Of a stretch of DNA of 46,803 nucleotides, positions 1 through 9,491 are shown piece by piece. Under the pieces are notes generated by a model. That model saw only the letters and a list, made by a program, of their open reading frames with translations. It had not been told where the DNA came from and did not search any database. A program made the position numbers and the translations under genes. How positions within the stretch are numbered: position 1 is the first letter of the stretch; each line of letters starts with the position of its first letter. Source of the stretch: an uncultured Methanobrevibacter sp. (GTDB taxonomy: Archaea; Methanobacteriota; Methanobacteria; Methanobacteriales; Methanobacteriaceae); contig NZ_OMWD01000018.1 of assembly GCF_900314695.1 (NCBI RefSeq), positions 1-46,803 on the forward strand. Direction: 5' to 3'.

Positions 1-3000
1 ACCTCGGAGATGACAAATACAACAAAAATACAACCACAAAAACATTCACAATTGACCCAATACCACTCAAAAACACAACAATCGACGCAAACATAACAAT
101 CAACGGAGAGGACTTTACAATAACAGTTAATGTTGATCCGAATGCTACAGGATTCGTACAATACAACCTCATCGGCGAAGAAAACTACATATTGTATATG
201 GATATAGTTGACGGACAATCAATTATAGAAGACGCATTAACTCCGGGCAACTATACAATCGAAATAACATACCTTGGAGATGCCAACTACAACACAAACG
301 CAACCTCATTAAACTTCACTATCGAAGAAATCCCGCTCAAGAACACAACAATCGACGCAAACATAGCAATCAACGAAGAAGACATAACAATAACTGTCAA
401 CATAGACAAAAACGCAACAGGATACGTTCAATTTAATGTGACTGGCGCTGAAAACTATGTTGTATACATGGATGTAGTTGACGGACAATCAATTTTTGAA
501 GATGATTTAACTCCAGGCAACTACACAGTCGAAATAACATACCTTGGAGACGACAGCTACAACACAAACGCAACCACCGAAACATTCACCATAGTTGGAC
601 ACGTTAAAAATGACACAGAAATCTCATCAACAGCAGAAGTTGAAAACAGCACAGTAACAATCACAACAAACGTCGATTCCAATGCTACCGGATACATTAC
701 ACTCGAAATTTTAGGCCAAACATTCCTTGTACCTGTAGATAACGGAAGAGCTATTTTCACATATGATTTCAACATAGGAACATACAGTGCAAACATAGCT
801 TACTTGGGTGATTACAACTTCAACAACGCAACAACAACCACCACATTCACAGTCACCAACCAATCCGTTGAATTGGAAAACACTACCGTTGATGTAGATG
901 TTGAAGCAGTTGAAAATAACGTGACAATAACCGCTACTGTCAACAGTTCCGCAAGCGGCCTTGTCGAATTCAACATTGGTGGCAAAGCAGTATACATCGC
1001 AGTGAATAACGGTGAAGCCATATACAATGTTGTCTTACCTGCTGGCGACTATAACGTTGAAGTAACATACATGGGCGATTCCAGATACAATGCAAACAGA
1101 ACTTCAAGAGCTTTCACAGTAACCGATCACATTAAAAAGAACACTACATTGACTCTTGACATAAGATTTGATGAATATAATGTTACTGTTATAGCTGAAG
1201 TTGATTCCAACGCTACAGGATTTGTCGAATTCAAATTAAACGGCAATGCCATCATATCAAAAGTAGATGAAGGAAAAGCAATCATGGACACCCTATTGTT
1301 CCCAGGCGAATACACAGTCTATGCAACCTACCTTGGAGACCATGACTTCAACGCAAACACAAGCGAAAGCACATTCACAGTTGAAGAAATCCCACTCAAA
1401 AACACAACAATCGACACAAACATAACAATCAACGAAGAGGACATAACAATTACCGTGAACGTGAATCCGAATGCTACAGGATTCGTACAATACAACATAA
1501 CCGGCGAAGAAAACCACATATTATTTATGAATGTGACTGACGGACAATCAATAATCACAGACGTATTAACCCCTGGTGACTACACAGTCGAAATAACATA
1601 CCTAGGAGATGTCAACTACAACAAAAACGCAACCACCGAAACATTCACTATAGTAGGACACATCAAAAAGGATACTGCAATCTCATCAACAGCAACAGTC
1701 AAAAACGGTACAGTAACAATCACAACAAATGTCGATTCCAATGCTACCGGATACGTTACACTTGAAATTTTAGGCCAAACATTCATCGTGCCTGTAGATA
1801 ACGGAAGAGCTGTTTTCACATATGACTTCAACATAGGAACATACAGTGCAAACATAGCTTACCTGGGTGATTACAACTTCAACAACGCAACAACAACCAC
1901 CACATTCACAGTCACCAATCAATCCAGTGAATTGAAAAACACTACTGTTAATGTAGAAGTTGAAACATTCGGAACTGACGTGATAATAACCGCTACTGTT
2001 GACAGCCTTGCAAGCGGCCTTGTCGAATTCAACATTGACGGCAAAGCAGTATACCTAGCTGTAAATAACGGAAAAGCAGCATACAATGTTATTTTGCCTA
2101 CTGGAAACTATAATGTTACTGTAACTTATCTTGGCGATTCCAGATTCAATTCCAACTCAACTTCAAAAGAGTTCACAGTCACAGGTCCTACCAAGAAAAA
2201 CACAACAATGTCTGCTGAAGTGAGTGTAAAAGATTTAAATGTTGTTGTCAGCGTAACTCTTGACAATGATGCTGCTGGATTTGTAGAGTTTATAATGAAT
2301 GAAGAAATAGTCTATTTACCTGTCCAAGACGGAAAAGTGGTTTTAAATACCACTTTCAAACCGGGAGAATATATTATTCTTGCCAATTATCTTGGAGATG
2401 ATGACTTTAACCAAAACAGCACCATAGTTGAATTAACTGTCAATAAAGTTGAAACACAAATCATAGCTTCAAAAGTCAGTACCGTCTATGGAACCAGCAA
2501 AAACATAGTCATTACCTTAACTGACGTTAACGGTAATCTGTTGATTGGTAAAAATGTAACTGTTAAGTTCAACAATAAGGAATATACCAAAATAGTTGAT
2601 TCCAACGGAAAAGTATCTGTTGCAATTGGAAAAACATTAGTTCCTAAAACATACACAGCATCAATTACATTTGCAGGCGATGACGTATATCTTACATCAA
2701 ATAAGACCGCAAAAGTGGTTGTATCCAAGGCAACTCCAACAATAACCGCTAAAGCAAAAACCTACAAGGTAAGTGTCAAAATCAAAAAATATTCAGTAAC
2801 TTTGAAAGGCATCAATAGCAAAGCATTGGCAAATGTCAAACTAAGCATAAAAGTTAACGGTAAAACATTTTCTGCAAAAACCAACAGTAAAGGTACAGCA
2901 ACCTTTAAGATTACCGGATTAACTAAAAAAGCTAAGTATATTGGACTAGTTACCTACGCAGGCAACAAATACTACAAGAATTTAAGTAAAAAAGTTCAAA

Positions 3001-3014
3001 TAACTGTTAAATAA
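1..3014 (+). CDS. Adhesin-like protein with tandem Ig-like repeats (5' end outside window)
   Basis: The frame is open from the first bases, so the N-terminus and any signal peptide lie outside the window. The visible ~1000 residues are beta-rich domains of about 90 residues, each ending near a Y-x-G-D motif (for example ITYLGD) and joined by Thr-rich linkers. Asn-x-Ser/Thr sequons are abundant. A block of about four domains is tandemly duplicated with a period near 353 residues (1059 bases; compare positions around 557 and 1616). The last ~200 residues change to Lys-rich domains with K-x-Y and NGK motifs, the usual C-terminus of Methanobrevibacter adhesin-like proteins. Such proteins are secreted or wall-attached and thought to mediate cell-cell or surface contact; the ligand is unknown. 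No peptidase or anchor motif is visible. A terminator follows directly. Confidence 0.9.
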   Translation, partial: LGDDKYNKNTTTKTFTIDPIPLKNTTIDANITINGEDFTITVNVDPNATGFVQYNLIGEENYILYMDIVDGQSIIEDALTPGNYTIEITYLGDANYNTNATSLNFTIEEIPLKNTTIDANIAINEEDITITVNIDKNATGYVQFNVTGAENYVVYMDVVDGQSIFEDDLTPGNYTVEITYLGDDSYNTNATTETFTIVGHVKNDTEISSTAEVENSTVTITTNVDSNATGYITLEILGQTFLVPVDNGRAIFTYDFNIGTYSANIAYLGDYNFNNATTTTTFTVTNQSVELENTTVDVDVEAVENNVTITATVNSSASGLVEFNIGGKAVYIAVNNGEAIYNVVLPAGDYNVEVTYMGDSRYNANRTSRAFTVTDHIKKNTTLTLDIRFDEYNVTVIAEVDSNATGFVEFKLNGNAIISKVDEGKAIMDTLLFPGEYTVYATYLGDHDFNANTSESTFTVEEIPLKNTTIDTNITINEEDITITVNVNPNATGFVQYNITGEENHILFMNVTDGQSIITDVLTPGDYTVEITYLGDVNYNKNATTETFTIVGHIKKDTAISSTATVKNGTVTITTNVDSNATGYVTLEILGQTFIVPVDNGRAVFTYDFNIGTYSANIAYLGDYNFNNATTTTTFTVTNQSSELKNTTVNVEVETFGTDVIITATVDSLASGLVEFNIDGKAVYLAVNNGKAAYNVILPTGNYNVTVTYLGDSRFNSNSTSKEFTVTGPTKKNTTMSAEVSVKDLNVVVSVTLDNDAAGFVEFIMNEEIVYLPVQDGKVVLNTTFKPGEYIILANYLGDDDFNQNSTIVELTVNKVETQIIASKVSTVYGTSKNIVITLTDVNGNLLIGKNVTVKFNNKEYTKIVDSNGKVSVAIGKTLVPKTYTASITFAGDDVYLTSNKTAKVVVSKATPTITAKAKTYKVSVKIKKYSVTLKGINSKALANVKLSIKVNGKTFSAKTNSKGTATFKITGLTKKAKYIGLVTYAGNKYYKNLSKKVQITVK

Positions 3015-3040
3015 GTGAATTTAATTTCACTTATTTTTTC
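3009..3040 (+). terminator. Terminator of the adhesin gene
   Basis: A perfect 10-bp stem (AATAAGTGAA / TTCACTTATT, 3010-3019 with 3026-3035) with a 6-base loop overlaps the stop codon and runs into a T-rich tract. Confidence 0.75.
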
Positions 3041-3497
3041 TATTTTTTCAAACCCCAAAATTTTCATGTCTATTAACCGGAATATCACCATCACATGCTG
3101 AAAAAATATGGATATAAAAAAAGCATTTCAGAAAATTAAAAGAACAATTAATTAAAACAATAATTACACATGCAAGTATTAGTTTAATTATTAAAAAAAG
3201 TAATATAAATTGAAATAGCTATCAAAGATATGGAGAAAATAACTTCAATAGCTATGTAGACAGTGAAAGAAACCTATATTATTCATATAAATTTCGTTTT
3301 TTTGTTAATTAATTCTATATCGATGGAGAAATATAATAACTAAAAATTGTTATGCCTTCAATTAATAGTTATCGGCTAATGATGAATTTTATCAACATAG
3401 AAATAATTAATTCGAAAAATAATCAAATATTCTCTATTCGACTATCTTTCTAACATTAGTAACGCATTACCAATCTTAGAAAGGCAATTAGAAGAGA
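3041..3497. other. Gene-free spacer between convergent genes
   Basis: AT-rich spacer. Neither strand shows an open frame with a ribosome binding site. It separates the adhesin gene from the convergent flp-like operon. Confidence 0.5.
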
Positions 3498-3526
3498 AGA
3501 ATAGTTATTATAAAAATAACTATTCT
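3498..3526 (-). terminator. Hairpin downstream of the flp-like operon
   Basis: A perfect 12-bp stem (AGAATAGTTATT / AATAACTATTCT) with a 5-base loop lies 31 bases beyond the last stop codon of the minus-strand operon. A pyrimidine-rich tract follows it on that strand, so it probably acts as its terminator. Confidence 0.55.
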
Positions 3527-3557
3527 CTAATGGCTAGATATTAGCTATACTCGATGA

Positions 3558-3959
3558 TTATAATTCTAATGGACCAAGTTTGCTTAAAGTATCATGAAAC
3601 TCTTCCATTGTTTTTTGGAATTTTTCACCTTCAGATGCTGAAATCCATTCATGGCGGAATCTTTCTTTTTCAATTCCGAATTCCTCCAAAATGTCTTCAA
3701 CTATTTTTGATCTTCTGGACCATTTGTAGTTACCAGCATCATAGTGGCAATCCCCAATATGACATCCTCCTACAAATACTCCGTCTGCACCTTCCTGGAA
3801 TGCTTTGAAAATCATTGAAGGGTTAATTCTTCCAGAGCACATTACACGAATAATTCTGATGTTTGGTGAGTATTGCATACGTGCAGTTCCTGCTGTATCA
3901 GCACCACCATAACAACACCAGTTACATAATAAACCTACGATTTTTAAATCATCTGCCAT
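3558..3959 (-). CDS. flpD: MvhD/FlpD-like iron-sulfur subunit (electron transfer, hydrogenase delta family)
   Basis: A 133-residue protein of the methyl-viologen-reducing hydrogenase delta (MvhD) family, which carries electrons on a [2Fe-2S] cluster between a hydrogenase or formate dehydrogenase and heterodisulfide reductase. The family cysteines are present: CNWCCYGGADTAG near the N-terminus, MCSGR in the middle, and GCHIGDCHY. The start at MADDLK is preferred because a GGTGG ribosome binding site lies just before it; an ATG five codons earlier overlaps the upstream stop (ATGA). It is the last gene of the operon, after the FdhB-like gene. The gene order FdhA-like, FdhB-like, MvhD-like matches flpC-flpB-flpD of Methanothermobacter, so the name is by family and order. 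It could equally be annotated as an mvhD paralogue. Confidence 0.85.
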   Translation of the reverse strand: MADDLKIVGLLCNWCCYGGADTAGTARMQYSPNIRIIRVMCSGRINPSMIFKAFQEGADGVFVGGCHIGDCHYDAGNYKWSRRSKIVEDILEEFGIEKERFRHEWISASEGEKFQKTMEEFHDTLSKLGPLEL

Positions 3960-3970
3960 CAAACCACCTC

Positions 3971-5110
3971 TCATAATTCTGTTTTTTCTGGACTGTATAA
4001 CGGAGGTTTAATATCATCAGAAACTCCAGCTACATAACCAGTTCTATTAAAGTATTTTTTCTGCAATTTGTCAAAGATTAATGAAACAGGAATGTCCATC
4101 GGACATACGTCGTCACATTGTCCGCAATCCACACAACTGAAACTCATGTGTGACAATCTTACTCCCTGGAATGCAATTGGAGTTGGCGGAATGTTCTCTT
4201 CATCCTTGAAGTATGGTTTGTTCAATTCGCAGTTTTCATAACACCAGCAGATTGGACAAACATCACGACATGCATAACAGCTGATACAGCGGCTCCATTC
4301 ATCCATTTCGCTCACTGTAGGATAAGTTGCATCCTGAACCTTATTGGCCATCTTAATCATGATGCCTTCAACTTTTTCCCTTCCGTCAATAGCTGGCTGA
4401 GCAGGATTTTTAGTTTCAAGAATTCCTGCTTTTTTAGCACCGTCAATCATTTCTTGTCCTTTTTCATCATTGATTTCAATGAATGTCCATCCGTCTTCTG
4501 CTCCCCAGTTTCCACAAGCGATGTTTGCTTTTCTTGGGATTTTAACATCACATCTTTGACAGTTGGTACGACGTCCATATCCTTCATTTTCAAGGTCGTG
4601 GATTTTTACAGCTTCTTCGGAACCGTCTGCAAGTTCGATTATGAATTGTCCTTTATCGATTTCTTCGCTTACAACGTCGTCAGGGTCTGCTTCATAAAAC
4701 AAGTCAATCATTTTTCTACCTGCGACAGGAGGAACAGTTCCACCGCAGTTTAAACCGATGACATAAATATTGTCTTTATTGATTTTATGCCTTGTAATGA
4801 GCTCTTCGATAGCTCTCATATCACAAGGTTTTGCTGTTACTGCAACTTTTTTATCAAACAGGTACTTTTGAACAAGGTCACCAATCATTGTAGGAGCGCA
4901 GTGATAAGAACCAGCGGTCTTCATTAAATCTTCTGAATTAGTTACAAAGGTTGGTATTCCGTCATAGACGTCATCACAAGGACTTATCGCTAAAACTCCA
5001 TCAACTATTTCTTCATCAAGCAAATATTTTAGAATGCTTGTTACAGCTCCCCCACATTCACCAGCCTTGTGAATATCATCATTTTGGGATTTTGCTAAAA
5101 CATAACTCAT
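3971..5110 (-). CDS. flpB: FdhB/FlpB-like F420-dependent formate dehydrogenase beta-subunit homologue
   Basis: About 379 residues of the F420 hydrogenase/dehydrogenase beta-subunit family (FdhB/FrhB), which binds FAD and F420 and moves electrons between F420 and Fe-S clusters. The N-terminal AGECGGAVTS segment and the TNCQRCDVK cysteines fit the family. Two ferredoxin-like cysteine sets follow near the C-terminus: CISCYACRDVCPIC and CVDCGQCDDVCP, enough for two [4Fe-4S] clusters. ATG at MSYVLAK is preferred over a GTG three codons upstream that overlaps the previous stop. It lies between the FdhA-like and MvhD-like genes with almost no spacing, so the three products probably form one complex. 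The partner alpha subunit is short, so true formate dehydrogenase activity is doubtful. Confidence 0.88.
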   Translation of the reverse strand: MSYVLAKSQNDDIHKAGECGGAVTSILKYLLDEEIVDGVLAISPCDDVYDGIPTFVTNSEDLMKTAGSYHCAPTMIGDLVQKYLFDKKVAVTAKPCDMRAIEELITRHKINKDNIYVIGLNCGGTVPPVAGRKMIDLFYEADPDDVVSEEIDKGQFIIELADGSEEAVKIHDLENEGYGRRTNCQRCDVKIPRKANIACGNWGAEDGWTFIEINDEKGQEMIDGAKKAGILETKNPAQPAIDGREKVEGIMIKMANKVQDATYPTVSEMDEWSRCISCYACRDVCPICWCYENCELNKPYFKDEENIPPTPIAFQGVRLSHMSFSCVDCGQCDDVCPMDIPVSLIFDKLQKKYFNRTGYVAGVSDDIKPPLYSPEKTEL

Positions 5111-5118
5111 ATAAATCA

Positions 5119-6153
5119 CTATCCATTTAATTTTTCGATTATCTCAATTTCACTTAAAGCGTCTGATTCGACTGCAGCAGTGAAAATTTGGGTTTCTCCC
5201 ATAGCATTTACAAATGATCCGTCTTTTTCAAGCCATGTTTTAGTTGGAATGACAATGTCTGAAATTTCAGTTGTCTTGTTTGAACATGGAGCGAAGCTGA
5301 TAATCTTTGATATTTTTGAAAAATCATATTCCAACTCATCAGCAATGTCGTCGTTGAATACCAATAGGACTTTAGTATTGTCCAATAATTCCAACATTTC
5401 ATCTAATGATTTAGGTTCAATGATGCCTAAAGTACCTTTAGAATTTGATTTGCTGAATACTGGCAAGCATTTACAGTTTAATGCTTCAATTTTATCCAAA
5501 TCATCCTGTGAATCGACATAATTAAATACGATTACTGAATCGTCATCAATATTTCCTTTGTTTTTTTCCAAAAATTCTTCAACAGTGGAATTTGATGTCT
5601 CATCGGCAATATTGAATGTGACTGACTCTTCAGCTTTTCCCAATGCGTAGATTTCTGCACCGTTTTGTTTTGCATGGACGATTCTTCTTCCAATCAACGG
5701 ATTTTCATATAACAAATCACCGATTACAAAGACTTTGCTTGCACCTGCAACTTCATCATATGAAGCAACATCAACGAAATCCTTCAAATTATCGGCATAA
5801 AAAGCAAGATTAAAATTTTTGGATTCACCAAATTCCTTTATAGCCTCAATTTCTCCCATATCATTATTACCAGAACAGATTATGGTTACATTGGAACTGT
5901 CAGCAGAGCCCAATTCCTTAGATACTTCTTCGATTGCTTTTTCAATATCTGTTTCTGATTTTGATACGATTGCCTTATCAAATTTGTTTTGATAGCATTC
6001 AATTGAGTTTCTTCCATTCAAACAATTTTTTCCAGCGTTTACCGGATGCCTTTTATAGGGGAAGGTTCCCACAATTTCTCCATTGTTTATAATAACATTA
6101 AGTCCACATCCAACACTACATGAAGGACATAATGTGTGCTTAATCTCCAACAT
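5119..6153 (-). CDS. flpC: FdhA/FlpC-like short molybdopterin-oxidoreductase-type protein
   Basis: A 344-residue protein, about half the length of a catalytic FdhA. The N-terminus has the [4Fe-4S] domain of the family (CPSCSVGCG ... NAGKNC). The middle is a Rossmann-like molybdopterin-oxidoreductase core, and the C-terminus has the family segment VIPTKTWLEKDGSFVNA. I see no Cys or selenocysteine in the usual catalytic setting, and the C-terminal cofactor-binding domain is missing. It may therefore be an electron-transfer or scaffold subunit, as in NuoG-like relatives. Short forms also occur in the flp genes of Methanothermobacter, so this need not be a truncation. A GGAGATG ribosome binding site supports the start. 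Its stop overlaps the start region of the FdhB-like gene. Confidence 0.8.
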   Translation of the reverse strand: MLEIKHTLCPSCSVGCGLNVIINNGEIVGTFPYKRHPVNAGKNCLNGRNSIECYQNKFDKAIVSKSETDIEKAIEEVSKELGSADSSNVTIICSGNNDMGEIEAIKEFGESKNFNLAFYADNLKDFVDVASYDEVAGASKVFVIGDLLYENPLIGRRIVHAKQNGAEIYALGKAEESVTFNIADETSNSTVEEFLEKNKGNIDDDSVIVFNYVDSQDDLDKIEALNCKCLPVFSKSNSKGTLGIIEPKSLDEMLELLDNTKVLLVFNDDIADELEYDFSKISKIISFAPCSNKTTEISDIVIPTKTWLEKDGSFVNAMGETQIFTAAVESDALSEIEIIEKLNG

Positions 6154-6168
6154 ATATACATCTCCAAA

Positions 6169-6531
6169 TTAGTTATAGAGAGCATTGAAATGGTTTTCAC
6201 TGCCTAAATCCGGATATTCTTTCTTCGATATAATATGAATAGATTCACGTGTTATAGAAATCATATCCATTAGAACATTACATGCATGATAAAAGATTAC
6301 CTGAGAACATTCATCCTGAATGAATTCCTCAAATAAATCCAATTTTAAAATCCCCTCAACTTTAAAATTCAAGTTGAAATTTTCACATGACTTTAGGACT
6401 ATGTTGAAATTTATCCTGTCCTGATCAGCATTGGTATATTCGACATACCAATCGATATCCAAATTTAAATCTGAATTTCTGGGATTTATGTCATCTCTAA
6501 TCAATCCAATTTTCTGCATATAAATTTCCAT
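6169..6531 (-). CDS. Unknown small protein, first gene of the flp-like operon
   Basis: A 120-residue soluble acidic protein that I do not recognise with certainty. Alternating beta strands (INFNIVLKSCENFNLNFKVEG) followed by a helix resemble the layout of SecB-like chaperones, but this rests on appearance only. The start MEIYMQ is chosen because GGAG lies seven bases upstream; a TTG start nine codons earlier has no such site. It is 15 bases before the FdhA-like gene on the same strand and so probably co-transcribed. An assembly or chaperone role for the Fe-S/molybdopterin subunits is possible but not shown. Confidence 0.6.
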   Translation of the reverse strand: MEIYMQKIGLIRDDINPRNSDLNLDIDWYVEYTNADQDRINFNIVLKSCENFNLNFKVEGILKLDLFEEFIQDECSQVIFYHACNVLMDMISITRESIHIISKKEYPDLGSENHFNALYN

Positions 6532-6604
6532 AATACTCTCCAACCTAGTTAATAACAATTATAAAATTAGAAATCTAATAATATAATCTAAATTTTCATA
6601 GTAG

Positions 6605-6629
6605 TAATAAACATATAAATGTTATTAAA
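6605..6629 (-). promoter_or_regulatory. Palindrome over a TATA-like element upstream of the flp-like operon
   Basis: TAATAAACAT and ATGTTATTA flank ATAA, a near-perfect inverted repeat with one bulged base that contains a TATA-like stretch about 85 bases upstream of the first start codon on the minus strand. GTAGTAATA immediately beside it resembles the repeated AGTAATAC motif of the hmd region. Confidence 0.35.
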
Positions 6630-6924
6630 GTATTAACTTTAATATTTGAAGTTTAATTTAAAAAATAAGCATTTAAAATGGTTTAATTTACTGCAAACAA
6701 AATCAGATAATTGCAAATTAAATTCTTTAAGATCATATTAATTTTTTATAGATAAGTATTACATTTTTAAAAAAATATAAAACCCAATAAATAATGTTTA
6801 AATTAAAAATAGAGAAATTTAATCTCATAGAAATACAAAAACCAACTAATTATCTACTTTCAAGATAAAATATCACATTAAAACATGAATTTAGAAATAT
6901 AAAAATTTTAAAAATCAAATCATA

Positions 6925-6953
6925 TAGTAATACTTTTTTAAAAATTATTACTA
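6925..6953. promoter_or_regulatory. Inverted repeat TAGTAATA-N13-TATTACTA
   Basis: Two perfect 8-bp half-sites separated by 13 bases. A related repeat, ATTACT-AAAA-AGTAAT, follows at 6970-6985. Both match the half-site of the palindrome upstream of hmd, so a shared DNA-binding regulator is plausible. Confidence 0.4.
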
Positions 6954-7155
6954 CTTCAAAACATAAAAAATTACTAAAAAGTAATAAAGATATCCTCAGA
7001 TGCCATCACATCAATTCACTTTAAAAAGACTCCAGCGCCTGAATAATTGTTTATGATTATTTCTTATATATACTTAAGGATTGCGATCAAAAAATATTCA
7101 TACATATCGATTAAATACATCTCAAAGCATTACAAAAAAAGTTAAAGATAGAGTA

Positions 7156-7181
7156 GTAAATAGCCTCCTACAGCTATTTAC
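7156..7181. other. Hairpin GTAAATAG/CTATTTAC in a G+C-richer island
   Basis: An 8-bp perfect stem with a 10-base loop containing CCTCCTA lies inside an island (about 7015-7260) less AT-rich than its surroundings. In such genomes G+C islands outside genes often mark structured RNA, so a small RNA is possible; no known family was recognised. Confidence 0.3.
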
Positions 7182-7222
7182 CGAGGTGTATGATAAGTTT
7201 CAAAATTGAGCTTTATCACATA

Positions 7223-7242
7223 ATTATCATGACCATGATAAT
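7223..7242. promoter_or_regulatory. Perfect palindrome ATTATCATG-AC-CATGATAAT
   Basis: A 9-bp perfect inverted repeat with a 2-base centre, in the same island as the hairpin at 7156. It could be a dimeric regulator site or a stem with a tiny loop. Confidence 0.35.
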
Positions 7243-7845
7243 CTAATCTATAATCACTAGTAATACCATATATAAAGTTTACTAAAGTAATACTTTAGGA
7301 TTTACCTTAAATAGATTAAATTTTAAATAAATATAAAAAACAATGAATTTAAATAATAATTATAACTAATAAAAACAAATAATCAGATAAAAATAAAATT
7401 AAACTATTTTAAATGGCTACTTATAATTTAAACGAATATAGCATAAACAACTAAAATCCAAATAATTAAAAAAAATAAATTAAATAAAATCCAATAAATT
7501 TAAAATTAAACAATTAAAAGCCCAAAATCAATAAAAATAAACTTATATAACCACATAATTTAAAAATAAAATGATTAATAACAGATTTCGGATATAAATA
7601 ATAACAGTATGTCAAATATATTCAATGTTAATCTGCTTTAAAAAGTAAAATAAACCAAATAAATTGGCCATTAAGATTGAACTTGAAATAACACTCCAGT
7701 TTATTAAAAATAAGCTCAATAGATATAACATGAATAAAACAAACAAAAAGTTAAGTTAGTAATACTTTTTTTAGAAATAATACTATTGAAATTAATAAAA
7801 AATAAAAAATAATTATTACAAAATAGAAGAAAATGCCAAAATGAG

Positions 7846-9342
7846 CTAAACAATAGTTAAAGCGTTTGGCACTTTTTTGAGAACGTTTTCCTTAACTGGA
7901 ATCATTGTTGATGATGCTATTGAAAAGTCTGCATCTTTAGCTGCAACCTTATCGTCTTTTTCGGGAATGACAGTTGCATTCAATGCGTCCTGCAGATTAT
8001 CAACTGTGTTTTTCAATACCCATTCGTCAACATCGGAAATTATAATTTCATCAACATGCCTATCCAGTTCACTGGCAATCACCCAGGATATGAATCTTCC
8101 GCCGTGAAGCGCAATAGTATTTCCTTCAGCCAGATTAACAATATCTTCCAGAGTATGCTTTAGTTCAATATTCTGATACATCCTTGAATTGACCAATGTT
8201 GCCCAATGTGCATCGCCAACATGGTATGAACCTATTTTTCTTGGATATACATAATCAGGACCTGCGATTTTAACGGCTGTGGCTAATGACAGCAAATCAT
8301 GCTTTTGGACCGGAAGACCTCTGTTTGGAAATTCCTCATTGATTATTTGGATAATCCTTGGAAGTCCGAATTTGCCTCTTCTGGCAGTTCCTGGTTCATA
8401 TCCGCACATGTATCCGTGATGATTTTTTGGAAAACCGGTAATTACCATATTTAAACCGGAACGCAATCCTGCACGAACCTCATGTTCATAAGCTCCATTG
8501 GTGGCCACAACCTTTCCTGGAGACAATATCCTTGCAGCTGCAATTGTTTTTGCAAAGCTTTCTGTAGTGTTTTCACACCTGTTGAACGGACCTCCTTCAA
8601 CCACAATGACATCCGCACCGATTTCAATGGATTTTTCAAATCCTGTTATGACCTCATCATAACCATCACCAACAAACATTATGGATTCCAAACCTCTGCC
8701 ATATTTTTTGGCCAGCTGTGCAATGTCTTCAGCTTCCCTTAAAGGGGCTGCATGACCATCTCCAGTCTGTTCTGAAGTAACGTTTACTGCAACAGATGAT
8801 GATAACTTAATCCATTCCTCCTTATCATCCTTCTGTTCCATTTCCTTATCAATCAAACGTTCGTGAATCCTTTCTCTAGGACATTCGGTGAATGCGGGAC
8901 CCTTATTATAACATTCACCGCCACAGCCACTGATATTTTTCGGAAGCCTCATTGCACCATTTTCTCCAAAATGATCCAAATCAAGAGGAACGTCAACGAT
9001 TTCATGGACCTTTTGCATCACTTCCAGACCAGTCATTCCGAATTTTTCTCCGATATCAGAAAATGCATATGCACAGATATGAATTGGAGCACCTATCATA
9101 TCTGATAAGCGACAGTTGCCAAGCAAATCCATTATCTCCAAATCGGATGCACATGTTCCGGCAACAACTTCAGTCAGGTCACAGCCTAATGGAAATCTTT
9201 TGAATTGCATCCCCAATTTCATTGCCTCATCCAGGGAAAGTTCAGAAATTGCATCAACAACTGATGTCACATCCTTGTCCATTTTTGAAATTTGAATTGC
9301 AGCTTCATCATCAAAAACCGCTTTTCTTATTAAGTCATACAT
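7846..9342 (-). CDS. hcgG: HcgG/HmdC, [Fe]-hydrogenase cofactor biosynthesis protein
   Basis: A 498-residue protein matching the Hmd-cofactor biosynthesis family HcgG (also HmdC), found only in organisms with Hmd and described as having a fibrillarin-like region. A cysteine group (C140, C144, C154, within SGCGGECY and ECPRE) could hold metal. A nucleotide-binding-like region (IMFVGDGYDEV) and a C-terminal fold with IALHGGRF and IISDVDEW follow. Its exact reaction is not settled; a late step such as completing the iron, CO or acyl ligation is assumed. The start is backed by TTGGAG upstream. The gene is divergent from hmd and shares a 436-base control region with it. Confidence 0.9.
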   Translation of the reverse strand: MYDLIRKAVFDDEAAIQISKMDKDVTSVVDAISELSLDEAMKLGMQFKRFPLGCDLTEVVAGTCASDLEIMDLLGNCRLSDMIGAPIHICAYAFSDIGEKFGMTGLEVMQKVHEIVDVPLDLDHFGENGAMRLPKNISGCGGECYNKGPAFTECPRERIHERLIDKEMEQKDDKEEWIKLSSSVAVNVTSEQTGDGHAAPLREAEDIAQLAKKYGRGLESIMFVGDGYDEVITGFEKSIEIGADVIVVEGGPFNRCENTTESFAKTIAAARILSPGKVVATNGAYEHEVRAGLRSGLNMVITGFPKNHHGYMCGYEPGTARRGKFGLPRIIQIINEEFPNRGLPVQKHDLLSLATAVKIAGPDYVYPRKIGSYHVGDAHWATLVNSRMYQNIELKHTLEDIVNLAEGNTIALHGGRFISWVIASELDRHVDEIIISDVDEWVLKNTVDNLQDALNATVIPEKDDKVAAKDADFSIASSTMIPVKENVLKKVPNALTIV

Positions 9343-9491
9343 GAAATTTTACTCCAAAATTGCTTTATCTAATAATATTTTCAGTGAAATCCTTAATAAA
9401 TATCTTTCGATTTAGGCATGCCTAAAATAGATTTAAAATTGTTCATATAATAAAATAAAAAGTATTACAAAAGTATATAATAATAAAGAAA

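Larger units (their letters stand above)
6532..7845. other. 1.3-kb AT-rich spacer with repeated AGTAATAC motifs and palindromes
   Basis: No coding frame with a ribosome binding site is seen. The motif AGTAATAC or its complement occurs near 6755, 6926, 7259 and 7758. The part at 7015-7260 is richer in G+C than its surroundings and holds a hairpin and a palindrome listed separately. Most of the rest is low-complexity A/T sequence. Confidence 0.6.

Noticed and set aside
557..1855. Several 60-80-residue minus-strand frames in the Ig-repeat adhesin, repeated with the domains
   Set aside because: They repeat only because the coding strand repeats, and have no ribosome binding site.
6532..7845. Recurring short AT motifs as a CRISPR array
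   Set aside because: The repeats are about 8-10 bases, irregularly spaced and often palindromic, with no constant repeat-spacer length and no cas genes.
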